A stretch of 51,121 bases of DNA from Porphyromonadaceae bacterium UBA3318 (GCA_002361235.1 DESI01000023.1:1-51121), one strand, 5' to 3'. Shown: positions 25,016 through 35,558, numbered from the stretch's first letter. Made by a program: numbers and translations. The notes: generated by a model from the sequence alone, not told the origin.

Positions 25016-27001
25016 TTAGATAAGACAGATCCATGTGATTACGGCCAGTACCAATGCTCCGGCAAAGTACCACAGCACGTAAGCCTGGACATAACCGGAC
25101 TGCATGCCTTTGATCTTTACGGAGAAGAAATTGGTGACGTATGCCAGCGCGTTCATCGTGCCGTCGATCACGTGACGGTCGAACCATGCTATGCTGCGGC
25201 AGATGATGTTGAATATGATCTTATGCGTGACGAACTGATACATCTCGTCCCAGTAGAAGCGGTGATGGGCAGCCTTCCACAGACCGGGCATCGCGTTCTT
25301 GAACTTGGTGGGCAGAGGATTCTTCTTGGCGTACATCACGGTTGCAAGGCCGATGGCCAGCAACGCTATGACAATTGAGGTAACTGCTACCGGAGTCTCC
25401 AGATGGATATGATAGGGCTCGCCGTTATAGGTAACAAACTCGCCGAAGGGGATGAATCCTGCCACACAGCTTACGGCGGCCAGTATCAGCAACGGCACCG
25501 ACATCTGCCAGGGTGCGTCATGAGGCTTGTGGCCTTCCTTCTTGTATTCGGGGTTCTCCTCCCACCAGAAGATCAGGTAATAGATACGGAACATGTAGAA
25601 AGCGGTCAGACCTGCCACCATCGACATCCATGCGCCCCAGAACCAGTGGTTGTTGTACATGGCTGCCAGCATCTCGTCCTTCGAGAAGAAACCGGAGAAC
25701 GGAGGTATACCCGCGATGGCCAGACAGCCTATCAGGAACGTCCAGTGTGTGATGGGCATGTACTTGCGCAGGCCGCCCATCTTGGTGTAGTCGTTGCTGT
25801 GAACCGCATGTATCAGTGCGCCGGCGCCAAGGAACAGGAGTGCCTTGAACATGGCGTGTGTGAACAGGTGGAACATCGAGGCCATGTAGCCCAGACCCGA
25901 GTAGTGAACTCCCTCGATAGGATGGTTATATGCCACGCCTAACGAAACCATCATGAACGCGATCTGCGATATGGTGGAGAATGCCAGAACACGCTTTATA
26001 TCGATCTGCGTACATGCCACCACCGCTGCGTAGAATGCCGTGATGGCGCCCACGATCGTGATGAATGTAAGCGAGTCGGGTACGATGCAGTACAACGGGA
26101 AGAAACGGGCCACTAAGTACACACCGGCCACGACCATGGTGGCGGCGTGAATCAGAGCCGAAACAGGCGTCGGGCCCTCCATTGCGTCGGGCAGCCAGAT
26201 GTGCAGCGGCAGCATGGCCGATTTACCCATACCGCCGACGAATATCAGCACCATGGCCCATGTCAGAACCGAGCCGCCCATGAACGTGGCGCCTACCACC
26301 GTATTGGCGATGACGCCGGCATTGTTGTTCAGCATCTGGAAGTTGAACGCCGAAGCGCTTCCGAGAGGTCCGTCGGCAGGTGCGTTCGACACATAGTAGC
26401 TCAGTACCAGGATACCGATCAGCATGAACAGGTCGGCGAAACGAGTCACGATGAATGCCTTCTTCGAAGCCGATACAGCCGACGGAAGCTTATAGAAGAA
26501 TCCGATCAGCAGGTACGAGCTGACACCCACCAGCTCCCAGAATATGTACATCTGGAAGATGTTGGTGGCTACCACCAGGCCCAACATCGAGAAAGTGAAC
26601 AGGGCCAGGAACGCATAGTAGCGCTGGAAACCCGGCTCGTGCTCCATATATCCCCAGCTGTACAGGTGAACCATGAACGAGATGGTGGTGATCACCACCA
26701 GCATCATGGCCGAGATGGGATCCAGCAGGAAACCGATGTTCACAACCATACGGTCGGTAAACGCCAGCCAGGTCACGTCGAACACCTGGTACTGCTGTCT
26801 TACTCCCTCAACTATGAACAGCGGGTCGCCGCTGAAGAAATATGTGAATGCTACGTAATAACTGATCACTGCCACAGCCCCCAAAGCCGTGATGCCAAGT
26901 ATGCCCGCAAGCTTGCGCGACATCTTTACGCCGCCGATGCCCAGCAACAGGAACATGAACAGCGGTATGGCAAGAATTAATATTGGTAGTGTAACGCTCA
27001 T
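25016..27001 (-). CDS. nuoL: Complex I membrane subunit L (antiporter-like)
   Basis: 661-residue distal proton-channel subunit with the long lateral helix expected at its C-terminus (about 550-661). FWELVGVSSYLLIGF carries the helix-5 Glu; HIWLPDAMEGPTPVSALIHAATMV (core LPDAMEGPTPV) and AFSTISQIAFMMVSLG are typical. The start is ATG 27001; the TTG two codons earlier is unnecessary. The nuoK stop (27004-27006) is 2 bp upstream, so coupling is likely. Confidence 0.97.
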   Translation of the reverse strand: MSVTLPILILAIPLFMFLLLGIGGVKMSRKLAGILGITALGAVAVISYYVAFTYFFSGDPLFIVEGVRQQYQVFDVTWLAFTDRMVVNIGFLLDPISAMMLVVITTISFMVHLYSWGYMEHEPGFQRYYAFLALFTFSMLGLVVATNIFQMYIFWELVGVSSYLLIGFFYKLPSAVSASKKAFIVTRFADLFMLIGILVLSYYVSNAPADGPLGSASAFNFQMLNNNAGVIANTVVGATFMGGSVLTWAMVLIFVGGMGKSAMLPLHIWLPDAMEGPTPVSALIHAATMVVAGVYLVARFFPLYCIVPDSLTFITIVGAITAFYAAVVACTQIDIKRVLAFSTISQIAFMMVSLGVAYNHPIEGVHYSGLGYMASMFHLFTHAMFKALLFLGAGALIHAVHSNDYTKMGGLRKYMPITHWTFLIGCLAIAGIPPFSGFFSKDEMLAAMYNNHWFWGAWMSMVAGLTAFYMFRIYYLIFWWEENPEYKKEGHKPHDAPWQMSVPLLILAAVSCVAGFIPFGEFVTYNGEPYHIHLETPVAVTSIVIALLAIGLATVMYAKKNPLPTKFKNAMPGLWKAAHHRFYWDEMYQFVTHKIIFNIICRSIAWFDRHVIDGTMNALAYVTNFFSVKIKGMQSGYVQAYVLWYFAGALVLAVITWICLI

Positions 27002-27003
27002 GA

Positions 27004-27315
27004 TCAATACTTCATTTTATCTACCTCGTCTATCTCCGTGCTGTGGAGCTTGCGGTAAATGTTCACGATTATCGCAATCGCAATGGCTGTCTCGGCGGCG
27101 GCAATGGCTATGGCGAACAGGGTGAACACCATACCCTCCATCGACCCCGGATACAGGAAACGATTGAAAATCACAAAATTCAGGTCTGCCGAATTGAGCA
27201 TCAGCTCCAACGATATCAGCAACGCTATCATATTTTTGCGTGTCACGAATCCGTACACACCGGCCACGAACATTATCACGCTCGGAACCAAATACCATAA
27301 CATATTCAAATCCAT
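27004..27315 (-). CDS. nuoK: Complex I membrane subunit K
   Basis: 103-residue subunit with three membrane helices, matching the MnhC-like family. It carries the conserved Glu in ISLELMLNSADLNFV (helix 2) and the helix-3 Glu in AAAETAIAIAI, both needed for proton transfer in studied enzymes. It starts 5 bp after nuoJ and ends 2 bp before the nuoL ATG. Confidence 0.97.
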   Translation of the reverse strand: MDLNMLWYLVPSVIMFVAGVYGFVTRKNMIALLISLELMLNSADLNFVIFNRFLYPGSMEGMVFTLFAIAIAAAETAIAIAIIVNIYRKLHSTEIDEVDKMKY

Positions 27316-27320
27316 CGCGC

Positions 27321-27848
27321 TTAACGTTTACGGGCAACTGTTACGCCGCCGATTATACATGCCAACAACAGTATCGATATTGCCTCGAACGGCAACAGGT
27401 ACTGGAACTTCTCGGTGCCCGTGAAGGCTTTGCCTATCTCTTTCATGCTGATGGTGGCGCTGCCGTCCAGACAGCTCATCAGGTTTGCCTCGTGAGACAA
27501 CGGCATATACAGCAGTGCCAGCACCAGCAGGATGCCGCCCAGCACCGATACCGTCGCGCCTATGGCCCGGCGGTGATTGCGCAGATATGCCACCTCCTCG
27601 TCAGGACGGTGCGTCAGAAGAATCGCGAACACAAACAGCACCATGATGCCGCCCGCGTATACAGCGATCTGCACCGCGCCCAGGAATTGATATCCTAACT
27701 GGAAATAGAATATCGAGGTTCCGATCAGCACGAAAAGCAGATATGTGGCCGCACGCAATATCTTGCGGGTCATCACGGTAGCTACCGAAAAGACAACCAC
27801 TATCAGGGCCACAACGAAATATAAAATTATATTCGCTACTGAATCCAT
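27321..27848 (-). CDS. nuoJ: Complex I membrane subunit J
   Basis: 175-residue subunit with five membrane helices. Helix 3 contains the AVQIAVYAGGIMVLFVFAILLT-type segment (core VYAGGIMVLFVF), the site of the pi-bulge that links quinone chemistry to proton pumping. A hydrophilic loop follows (THRPDEEVAYLRNHR). It lies 28 bp after nuoI. Confidence 0.96.
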   Translation of the reverse strand: MDSVANIILYFVVALIVVVFSVATVMTRKILRAATYLLFVLIGTSIFYFQLGYQFLGAVQIAVYAGGIMVLFVFAILLTHRPDEEVAYLRNHRRAIGATVSVLGGILLVLALLYMPLSHEANLMSCLDGSATISMKEIGKAFTGTEKFQYLLPFEAISILLLACIIGGVTVARKR

Positions 27849-27876
27849 TATATTGTTATTGTTTCTTAATTAAGTG

Positions 27877-28437
27877 TTATGCGGAAGGTCTGGCTTTGGC
27901 CTCGGGCTGAGCCGGAGCTTCGGGCTTTGGTTCCTCTGCGGGCTTCGCGGGCGCAGCAGGCTTCGGTGCCGGTGCCGGGTCCTCCGGCTCGGGTCGGTAA
28001 TTCAGCTGCTTCACAAGTTTGTCGCGCTCGAACACGGCCTGCTCGAAGTCATTACTGAATTCCAGTGCGTTCTGCGGACAGCTCGTGACGCACAGCATGC
28101 AGAACGTGCAGCTGCCAAGGTCGTACATGTACTTGTCCAGCTTGCGCTTCTTCTTGCCGTCGGGCAGTTCCACCATTTTTGTGTCCAGATGAATGGTCCC
28201 GTTCGGGCAATTCATCTGGCAGATGCCACACGCTATGCACTTGTGGCGTCCCTCCGAATCGTATATCAGCGTAAGTTCCGCACGGAACCGGTCGCTGATC
28301 TTCAGGTCCTGTCGGTTCTCCGGATACTGCTCCGTGATCTTGGGCGTCACGAACTCCTTGCCCGTAACGGCCATTCCAGTCACCAGACTTTTCAGTCCGG
28401 TACCGACCTCCTTAAAGTATTCTAATATATTGGCCAT
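27877..28437 (-). CDS. nuoI: Complex I [4Fe-4S] subunit I with a Pro/Ala/Glu tail
   Basis: 186-residue peripheral-arm subunit that carries clusters N6a and N6b. Two CxxCxxCxxxCP sets are intact: Cys 67, 70, 73, 77 and Cys 110, 113, 116, 120. After residue 148 comes a tail of almost 40 residues rich in Pro, Ala, Glu and Lys that is not part of the ferredoxin fold. ATG 28437 is chosen over a TTG one codon earlier. It is the first nuo gene after the ATP synthase block, 45 bp past atpG, and so is separated by about 7 kb from nuoH, its usual neighbour. Confidence 0.96.
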   Translation of the reverse strand: MANILEYFKEVGTGLKSLVTGMAVTGKEFVTPKITEQYPENRQDLKISDRFRAELTLIYDSEGRHKCIACGICQMNCPNGTIHLDTKMVELPDGKKKRKLDKYMYDLGSCTFCMLCVTSCPQNALEFSNDFEQAVFERDKLVKQLNYRPEPEDPAPAPKPAAPAKPAEEPKPEAPAQPEAKARPSA

Positions 28438-28482
28438 CAAATATTGATTTTTCTCTCTCGGTTAGTTTTCAAATAAGGTTGC

Positions 28483-29358
28483 TCATCGTTCCACCTGACC
28501 GCCGAGCAGGTCAAGCAATTCGGCGGTGATGCTCTGCTGGCGCAGCTTGTTGTACTCCAGCTGGAGTTCGTCGCGCAGCTTCTGGGCGTTGTCGTTGGCC
28601 GTCTGCATGGCCATCACGCGCGCCGCCTGCTCGCTGGCACGGTTCTCGATGGTGATCTCCTGCATGGTCGACTGCACGAACATCGGCAGCACCTCGTTGA
28701 AGATGCTGTTGGGATCCGGCTCGAAAATGTACAGCTGATTCTCGTCAGCCTCGACCCCTTCGGTCAGCGACGTCTGCTCCACCGGGAACAGCCGGTCTGT
28801 CGTAAGCGTCTGCTTGCTCATCGACTTATACTTCATGTAGATCACATCCACACGGTCCACCGTGCCCTTGACGAAGCGGTCGCGGAGTCCCTCGGTGAAC
28901 TCCGTCACCTTCGGGCCGGCCATCTTCGAATCCACTCCTTCGGGTATTTCCACCTTCACGCCATCGAGTTTCGACACGGCGCGGGCTATCTTCTGCCCTA
29001 CCGGCATCACGGTGATGGCGGCTCCGGGACAGTCGCGGCGCAACTTGTCAAGCTCAATCAGCAGCCCCTTGAAGATATTGATATTGTAGGCGCCGCACAG
29101 ACCGTCGTCCGAACCATATACCACCACGGCCGCATTCATCACCTCGCGACTCTCGATCAGAGGCGATTCGAAATTCTCCTGCGCCCCCAGTATATGACCC
29201 ATGATCTCCGTCAGCTTGGCGCGGAACGGCTTCAGCTGCTTGAGCTGCATCTCGTTCTGGTGCGCCTTGGCCGACGATATCATCTTCATCGCTCCGGTTA
29301 TCTTCTCCGTCGATGATACCGACCCAATGCGGTTCTTTAGTTCTCTTAACGTTGCCAT
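28483..29358 (-). CDS. atpG: ATP synthase gamma subunit
   Basis: 291-residue central-stalk subunit. The N-terminal helix begins with the family signature LRELKNRIGSVSSTEKITGAMKMIS (core TEKITGAMKM), and the C-terminal helix ends with ELQLEYNKLRQQSITAELLDLLGG (core YNKLRQQSIT). The middle Rossmann-like domain has SDDGLCGAYN. It is the last gene of the atp block, 19 bp after atpA. Full length. Confidence 0.97.
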   Translation of the reverse strand: MATLRELKNRIGSVSSTEKITGAMKMISSAKAHQNEMQLKQLKPFRAKLTEIMGHILGAQENFESPLIESREVMNAAVVVYGSDDGLCGAYNINIFKGLLIELDKLRRDCPGAAITVMPVGQKIARAVSKLDGVKVEIPEGVDSKMAGPKVTEFTEGLRDRFVKGTVDRVDVIYMKYKSMSKQTLTTDRLFPVEQTSLTEGVEADENQLYIFEPDPNSIFNEVLPMFVQSTMQEITIENRASEQAARVMAMQTANDNAQKLRDELQLEYNKLRQQSITAELLDLLGGQVER

Positions 29359-29377
29359 GCGGTATGACTCCTCTTAT

Positions 29378-30961
<1,584 letters not shown>

Positions 30962-30962
30962 G

Positions 30963-31511
30963 TTAATTGTTACCTGTTAAGAGGTTTTGTCGTAATTGTT
31001 GCAGTTCTCCGCTGATCGAGGCGTCCATGCGGGTAGAATCCACATCGATCACAAACCCTCCGATCACTTCCGGATCCACCTTGTGTTCGTATTCGAACTT
31101 TGACTTCGGGAATGATTTCTCCACCACGTCGTGCAGACGCTTCATCTCGGTGTCGGGAATCTCTGCCGCCGTCACTATCCGGACCTGCGATATATTGTTC
31201 TCTTTGCGATATATGTCGCGATATGCCAGCGCCATCAGCTGGAAGAATTCTTCCCGCTTATGGTCCAGCACCAGTTGTACGAACCTGTCGAACGGGCTGT
31301 CGGGCTTTGCCTGACACAGTCCGTCCAGAACCTTGCGCTTGTCCTCGCCCTTCACGTAGGGATTGGACAGCGTTTTCTGCAGGTCTTTGTTTTCTGAGTA
31401 TGCCGCAAGCACTGACTTCATGGCCTCGTAGATCGGCTGCTGCGAGTCGGTCTTCTTGGCGTACTTGTACAGCGCCATGGCATAGCGGTGGGGTATCAGT
31501 CCGGAAATCAT
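30963..31511 (-). CDS. atpH: ATP synthase delta subunit
   Basis: 182-residue peripheral-stalk subunit. An N-terminal six-helix bundle (RYAMALYKYAKK start) is followed by a C-terminal domain with VDPEVIGGFVIDVDSTRMDASISGEL (core GGFVIDVDSTRMDASI), the OSCP/delta signature. It follows atpF by 4 bp. Confidence 0.96.
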   Translation of the reverse strand: MISGLIPHRYAMALYKYAKKTDSQQPIYEAMKSVLAAYSENKDLQKTLSNPYVKGEDKRKVLDGLCQAKPDSPFDRFVQLVLDHKREEFFQLMALAYRDIYRKENNISQVRIVTAAEIPDTEMKRLHDVVEKSFPKSKFEYEHKVDPEVIGGFVIDVDSTRMDASISGELQQLRQNLLTGNN

Positions 31512-31515
31512 GGTT

Positions 31516-32010
31516 TTAGTTCTTCTCGATATCGTCCAGCATCTTGTTCACCAGCTCGGTCTGAGCCTTGGTGTCCTTAAGCTGCGAACGCATCATTTTT
31601 TCAGCAATTTCTATTGAGAATCTGCTCACCTCGTCACGAATCTGGGACTCGGCCTGCTTCCGCGCCTGCTCTATCGAGACCTTCGCGGCATCCATCTCGC
31701 CCTGGGCCACCTTGGCCGCCTCGTTGCGTGCCTGCTCTATGATCTCGGTCTTCATCTTCTGGGCGTCACGCAGCATCTCCTGCTGCTTGGCCATAACCTC
31801 CTTCATATAGCGGTCCGCCTCGGCGCGCGCGTTGTCCAGCTGCTCCTTGGCCTGACGGGCGTTCTCCACTCCTTCGTCTATGGTGCTCGCCCGCTTGTCC
31901 ATCATCTTGATTATCACCGGCCAACCCCATTTTGCCAATACCAGGAACAACAGGATGAACGCTACGAACATCCAGAAAACCAGGCCAAAATCAGGCGTAA
32001 ATAATTCCAT
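31516..32010 (-). CDS. atpF: ATP synthase b subunit
   Basis: 164-residue peripheral-stalk subunit. One N-terminal membrane helix (about 8-27, FGLVFWMFVAFILLFLVLAK in outline) is followed by a long charged helix with many Ala and Glu residues (about 35-160) that forms the dimeric stator. A single gene with no b' partner seen. It is preceded by an 80-bp gap with a strong hairpin (32039-32072). Confidence 0.96.
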   Translation of the reverse strand: MELFTPDFGLVFWMFVAFILLFLVLAKWGWPVIIKMMDKRASTIDEGVENARQAKEQLDNARAEADRYMKEVMAKQQEMLRDAQKMKTEIIEQARNEAAKVAQGEMDAAKVSIEQARKQAESQIRDEVSRFSIEIAEKMMRSQLKDTKAQTELVNKMLDDIEKN

Positions 32011-32038
32011 ATCTTATTTTTTTAGGGTTGCGAGAATG

Positions 32039-32072
32039 CGCGTGCCGTCGCCTTATGCCGCGACGACACGCG
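32039..32072 (-). promoter_or_regulatory. Intercistronic hairpin between atpE and atpF
   Basis: A 13-bp stem made from GCGTGTCGTCGC and GCGACGGCACGC plus one closing pair (one G:U) with an 8-nt loop, on the minus-strand mRNA directly 3' of atpE. No U run follows, so it is not a terminator. It fits an mRNA processing or protection element that could raise c-subunit output. Confidence 0.6.
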
Positions 32073-32090
32073 GATTTTACAGTTCGATTC

Positions 32091-32360
32091 TTACTTGATG
32101 AAGATTGCCAGTGCCGACACAATCACTGCGAACAGTGCCACACCCTCTATCAGAGCCGCAATCACAATCATGTTGCTTCGGATGTCGCCTGCTGCTTCAG
32201 GCTGACGGGCAATTGCCTCCATGGCCGAGCCGCCGATCTTGCCGATACCCATACCGGCACCGATGGCTGCTATACCTGCGCCAAGTGCGGCGCCTAATCC
32301 TGCCAAAGGCTGCAATGACATCACCTCGGCGATAATCGCTGTTAATACCGTTGTTAACAT
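32091..32360 (-). CDS. atpE: ATP synthase c subunit
   Basis: 89-residue hairpin of two membrane helices that forms the rotor ring. Helix 1 has the Gly-rich GAGIAAIGAGMGIG; the polar loop is ARQPEA (51-56); the ion-carrying acid is Glu 72 in AALIEGVALF. The helix-1 position that is Gln in Na+ rings is Ile here, and the residue after Glu 72 is Gly, not Ser or Thr, which indicates a proton ring. The 38-bp leader is almost pure A/T on the mRNA, a sign of an open, efficient start site. Confidence 0.97.
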   Translation of the reverse strand: MLTTVLTAIIAEVMSLQPLAGLGAALGAGIAAIGAGMGIGKIGGSAMEAIARQPEAAGDIRSNMIVIAALIEGVALFAVIVSALAIFIK

Positions 32361-32398
32361 AGCTGTACTGTTTTATTTGTTTTTATTATTTTTCTTTA

Positions 32399-33775
32399 TT
32401 ATATCTTTACGCTGTCTATCTTCTCGGCCTCCTTGTGAAGCAGTGATTCCTCCTCCTTCCCGGCCTCTCCGTGCTCACCCTTCTCCTGCGCCATCGCTAT
32501 GAACAGCGTGGACAGAAGCGTGAACACGTATGCCTGGATGAAACTTACCAGCACGTCCAGCGCCAGCATGAACACCGAGAACAGTATCGAAACCACCGCC
32601 GCGCTTCCTGCCACCGCCGCGCCGAACGACGCGAAGATGAATATGAGCAGTGTCAGCGTTATCACGATCATGTGGCCTCCCATCATGTTCGCGAACAGAC
32701 GGACTGCCAGGGCGGCCGGCTTCGTGAATATACCGAATATTTCTATGAACTGCATGATGGGCAGCGGACACTTGAGCCAGATAGGCACATCCGGCCACAG
32801 TATCTCTTTCCAGTAATGCTTCGTACCCAGCACATTGGTCAGCACGAACGTGCATACCGCCAGCACCAGTGTCACGGCGATGTTGCCCGTCAGGTTGGCG
32901 CCGCCGGGGAACACTACTATCAGACCCAACAGGTTCATCGTCAGTATGAAGAAGAACACTGTCAGAAGATAGGGAGCGAATTTACGGGAGTTCTCCCCTA
33001 AGGTCGGCTTGATATTGTCGTAGTAAATGAAGCTGACCAACAGCTCGATGAATCCCATTCCCTTGCGCGGAGCCTTCATGTCGGGATGACGGCGGTAGAA
33101 ACCCACCAGACCCAACACCATGGCAATCACGACCAGAACGGAGATGAACAATGCCATCACGTCCTTGGTTATCGACAGGTCAAGAGGCCGGTATTCCTTG
33201 TAATACTGTCCGGCCACCTTGTGAGCGGCTGCCGCATCGGCATCGGGCACATAGACATATCCGTCTATGACGGGCATGCCTTCGTCCACCACATCGCCTT
33301 CCTTATGCTTGGCCAGTTCGGCATCCACTTTCTTCTGGTCTTCGGGCGACAGATCGAAAACCTCCACCACCTTGTCCTTGTGCGTGCTGATCCGGGCCAG
33401 CACGAAACGGTACTGCTTGCCGTCGCGCTCACATGTCTTCACCACGGGCACCATCTGTTTGTGCTCCTTGCCCGTGGCGGGATCCTTGACCTCGATGGAC
33501 TCGGTCAGGTCGGCGCTCGAGAAACAGAACCAGCTGTGGTCCTCCGCACGCACTATCACAGGCAGCGGCATACGCGTGGTATGCGAGAAGGGAACCTCCC
33601 AGCCATACCCGTCGCCGAGATGCTCGAAGATTAGCTCCTTCACGTCCATCTTCTCCTCGTTCTGTTCCTCCTTCTGCAGTTCCGACGACACTTTCTGGGA
33701 GTCATCCTTCGAGCATCCGGGGACCATAACGACTGTCAGGACCGCCAGTAACAATATGTAGATGCGTTTTAACAT
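32399..33775 (-). CDS. atpB: ATP synthase a subunit with an enlarged N-terminal domain
   Basis: 458 residues, much longer than the 240-280 of most bacteria. The C-terminal part (206-430) is the normal membrane subunit with the essential Arg 359 in ALAVRLFANMMGGH. Before the first membrane helix are about 205 residues: a lipoprotein-like signal (MLKRIYILLLAVLTVV, then VPGC with Cys 21), a charged spacer, then a domain DVKELIFEHLGDGYGW...LPVIV that Bacteroidetes AtpB proteins share. Here that domain seems expanded by about 80 residues, mostly charged (about 95-180). It would lie on the periplasmic side. It follows atpC by 36 bp; no atpI was seen. Confidence 0.95.
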   Translation of the reverse strand: MLKRIYILLLAVLTVVMVPGCSKDDSQKVSSELQKEEQNEEKMDVKELIFEHLGDGYGWEVPFSHTTRMPLPVIVRAEDHSWFCFSSADLTESIEVKDPATGKEHKQMVPVVKTCERDGKQYRFVLARISTHKDKVVEVFDLSPEDQKKVDAELAKHKEGDVVDEGMPVIDGYVYVPDADAAAAHKVAGQYYKEYRPLDLSITKDVMALFISVLVVIAMVLGLVGFYRRHPDMKAPRKGMGFIELLVSFIYYDNIKPTLGENSRKFAPYLLTVFFFILTMNLLGLIVVFPGGANLTGNIAVTLVLAVCTFVLTNVLGTKHYWKEILWPDVPIWLKCPLPIMQFIEIFGIFTKPAALAVRLFANMMGGHMIVITLTLLIFIFASFGAAVAGSAAVVSILFSVFMLALDVLVSFIQAYVFTLLSTLFIAMAQEKGEHGEAGKEEESLLHKEAEKIDSVKI

Positions 33776-33811
33776 ATCTTTCTTTATATTCCGGTCTGTG
33801 GGCCTATCCGA

Positions 33812-34048
33812 TCAATAGGCCAAAACCGAGATTTTATTATCGTTCACATCCGCCAGACCGCCGTTGATGGGCATGTCGCCGCTCTCTCCGTCGGGCTTGA
33901 CATAATGCACCGTTCCCTTCACCAGCACCGATATGATCGGAGCGTGGTTCTTAAGCACGGTGAACGATCCGAGCTGACCGGGCAGTGTCACCATCGTGAC
34001 CTCGCCGCTGTAGCTCACTTCGTGTGCGGATATAATTTCAAGGTTCAT
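33812..34048 (-). CDS. atpC: ATP synthase epsilon subunit, short form
   Basis: 78 residues, only the N-terminal beta-sandwich (VTLPGQLGSFTVLKNHAPIISVL is the core; cited here for GQLGSFTVLKNHAP). The C-terminal two-helix arm that inhibits ATP hydrolysis in E. coli is missing. This short form is usual in Bacteroidetes. It starts 7 bp after atpD. Confidence 0.95.
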   Translation of the reverse strand: MNLEIISAHEVSYSGEVTMVTLPGQLGSFTVLKNHAPIISVLVKGTVHYVKPDGESGDMPINGGLADVNDNKISVLAY

Positions 34049-34055
34049 GGCTCGA

Positions 34056-35558
34056 TCACTTCACCTCCGCGAGGAGTTTCTTACCCTTCTCGATAGCCTC
34101 GTCGATGGTGCCTACGTTCAGGAACGCCTGCTCGGGCAGCTCGTCCAGCTCGCCGCTCAATATCATCTTGAAGCCTCGGATTGTCTCGGCCAGAGGCACC
34201 ATCACGCCGGGGAGACCGGTGAACTGCTCGGCCACGAAGAACGGCTGCGACAGGAAGCGCTGTGCGCGACGTGCGCGGGCCACCACCTTCTTGTCCTCGT
34301 CCGACAGCTCGTCCACACCCAGGATGGCGATGATGTCCTGCAGCTCGTTGTATTTCTGCAGCAGCTGCTTCACGGCCTGCGCCGTGTTGTAGTGGTCCTC
34401 GCCCACGATGTTGGGATCCAGGATTCGCGATGTGGAATCCAGCGGGTCTACGGCCGGATAGATACCAAGCTCCGAGATCTTACGGTTCAACACCGTCGTG
34501 GCGTCAAGGAACGAGAACGTCGTGGCCGGAGCCGGGTCGGTAAGGTCGTCGGCAGGCACGTAGATGGCCTGCACCGACGTAATCGAGCCTTGTTTTGTCG
34601 ATGTGATTCGCTCCTGCAGCATACCCATCTCCGACGACAGCGTAGGCTGATAACCCACGGCCGACGGCATACGGCCTAAGAGTGCCGACACCTCGGAACC
34701 TGCCTGAGTGAATCGGAAGATGTTGTCGATGAACAGAAGTATATCCTTCGATCCGCCGTCGCTGTCACGGAACTGCTCGGCTACGGTCAGACCCGACAGG
34801 GCTACGCGCAGACGTGCGCCCGGCGGCTCGTTCATCTGGCCGAACACCAGCGTGGACTGCGAGTTCTTCAGCTCCTCATGGTCGACATCATCCAGGTTCC
34901 ATTCACCCTTCTCCATGCCTTCCGTGAATTTCTTTCCATATTTGATCACACCGCTCTCGATCATCTCGCGCAGCAGGTCGTTACCCTCGCGGGTACGCTC
35001 GCCCACTCCGGTGAACACCGAGAAACCGTTGTGTCCTTTGGCAATATTGTTGATGAGCTCCTGAATCAGCACCGTCTTGCCCACACCGGCACCGCCGAAC
35101 AGACCGATCTTACCACCCTTCATGTAGGGTTCCAGGAAGTCCACCACCTTGATACCGGTGAACAGAATCTCCTGCGAGATGGCCAGGTCGTCGAACTCGG
35201 GAGCCGGCTGATGGATGCCGCGCAGGTTGTCGCGGTTCAGAGCGCCCAGCATGTCAATGGGTTCGCCCACAACGTTCAGCAGACGCCCCTTGACCTGCGT
35301 GCCCGTAGGCACCGAAATGGGGGTGCCAAGATTGCGCACCTTCACACCGCGGCGTACGCCGTCCGTGCTCTCCATTGCCACGCAGCGGGCCGTATCCTCG
35401 CCGATGTGCTGCTCCACTTCAAGTATCAGCTCCTCGCCGTTGTCGCGAAGCACCTGCAACGCCGTATAGATCGGCGGTATCTGGTCCTTGCCACCCTCGA
35501 ACGATACGTCGATCACAGGGCCGATGACCTGAACTACAGTACCTAAATTCTCGCTCAT
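34056..35558 (-). CDS. atpD: ATP synthase beta subunit
   Basis: 500-residue catalytic F1 subunit. The P-loop GGAGVGKT (155-162), GERTREGNDL with the catalytic Glu, the DELSDEDK analogue of DELSEED and the signature PAVDPLDSTSR are present. It is the first atp gene, beginning only 28 bp after the nuoH stop, with an A-rich leader (GAAAAAAAGAAAAACG) and no promoter-like sequence in the gap. That position inside the nuo operon is unusual. Confidence 0.98.
   Translation of the reverse strand: MSENLGTVVQVIGPVIDVSFEGGKDQIPPIYTALQVLRDNGEELILEVEQHIGEDTARCVAMESTDGVRRGVKVRNLGTPISVPTGTQVKGRLLNVVGEPIDMLGALNRDNLRGIHQPAPEFDDLAISQEILFTGIKVVDFLEPYMKGGKIGLFGGAGVGKTVLIQELINNIAKGHNGFSVFTGVGERTREGNDLLREMIESGVIKYGKKFTEGMEKGEWNLDDVDHEELKNSQSTLVFGQMNEPPGARLRVALSGLTVAEQFRDSDGGSKDILLFIDNIFRFTQAGSEVSALLGRMPSAVGYQPTLSSEMGMLQERITSTKQGSITSVQAIYVPADDLTDPAPATTFSFLDATTVLNRKISELGIYPAVDPLDSTSRILDPNIVGEDHYNTAQAVKQLLQKYNELQDIIAILGVDELSDEDKKVVARARRAQRFLSQPFFVAEQFTGLPGVMVPLAETIRGFKMILSGELDELPEQAFLNVGTIDEAIEKGKKLLAEVK

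Noticed and set aside
22352..26980. Long plus-strand reading frames antisense to nuoL, nuoM and nuoN
   Set aside because: They are rich in His, Gln and Arg, typical of the antisense frame of GC-rich membrane-protein genes.
33776..34048. Truncation of atpC
   Set aside because: The 78-residue length lacks the C-terminal helices, but this is the usual short form in Bacteroidetes as I know it, so it is not a broken gene.
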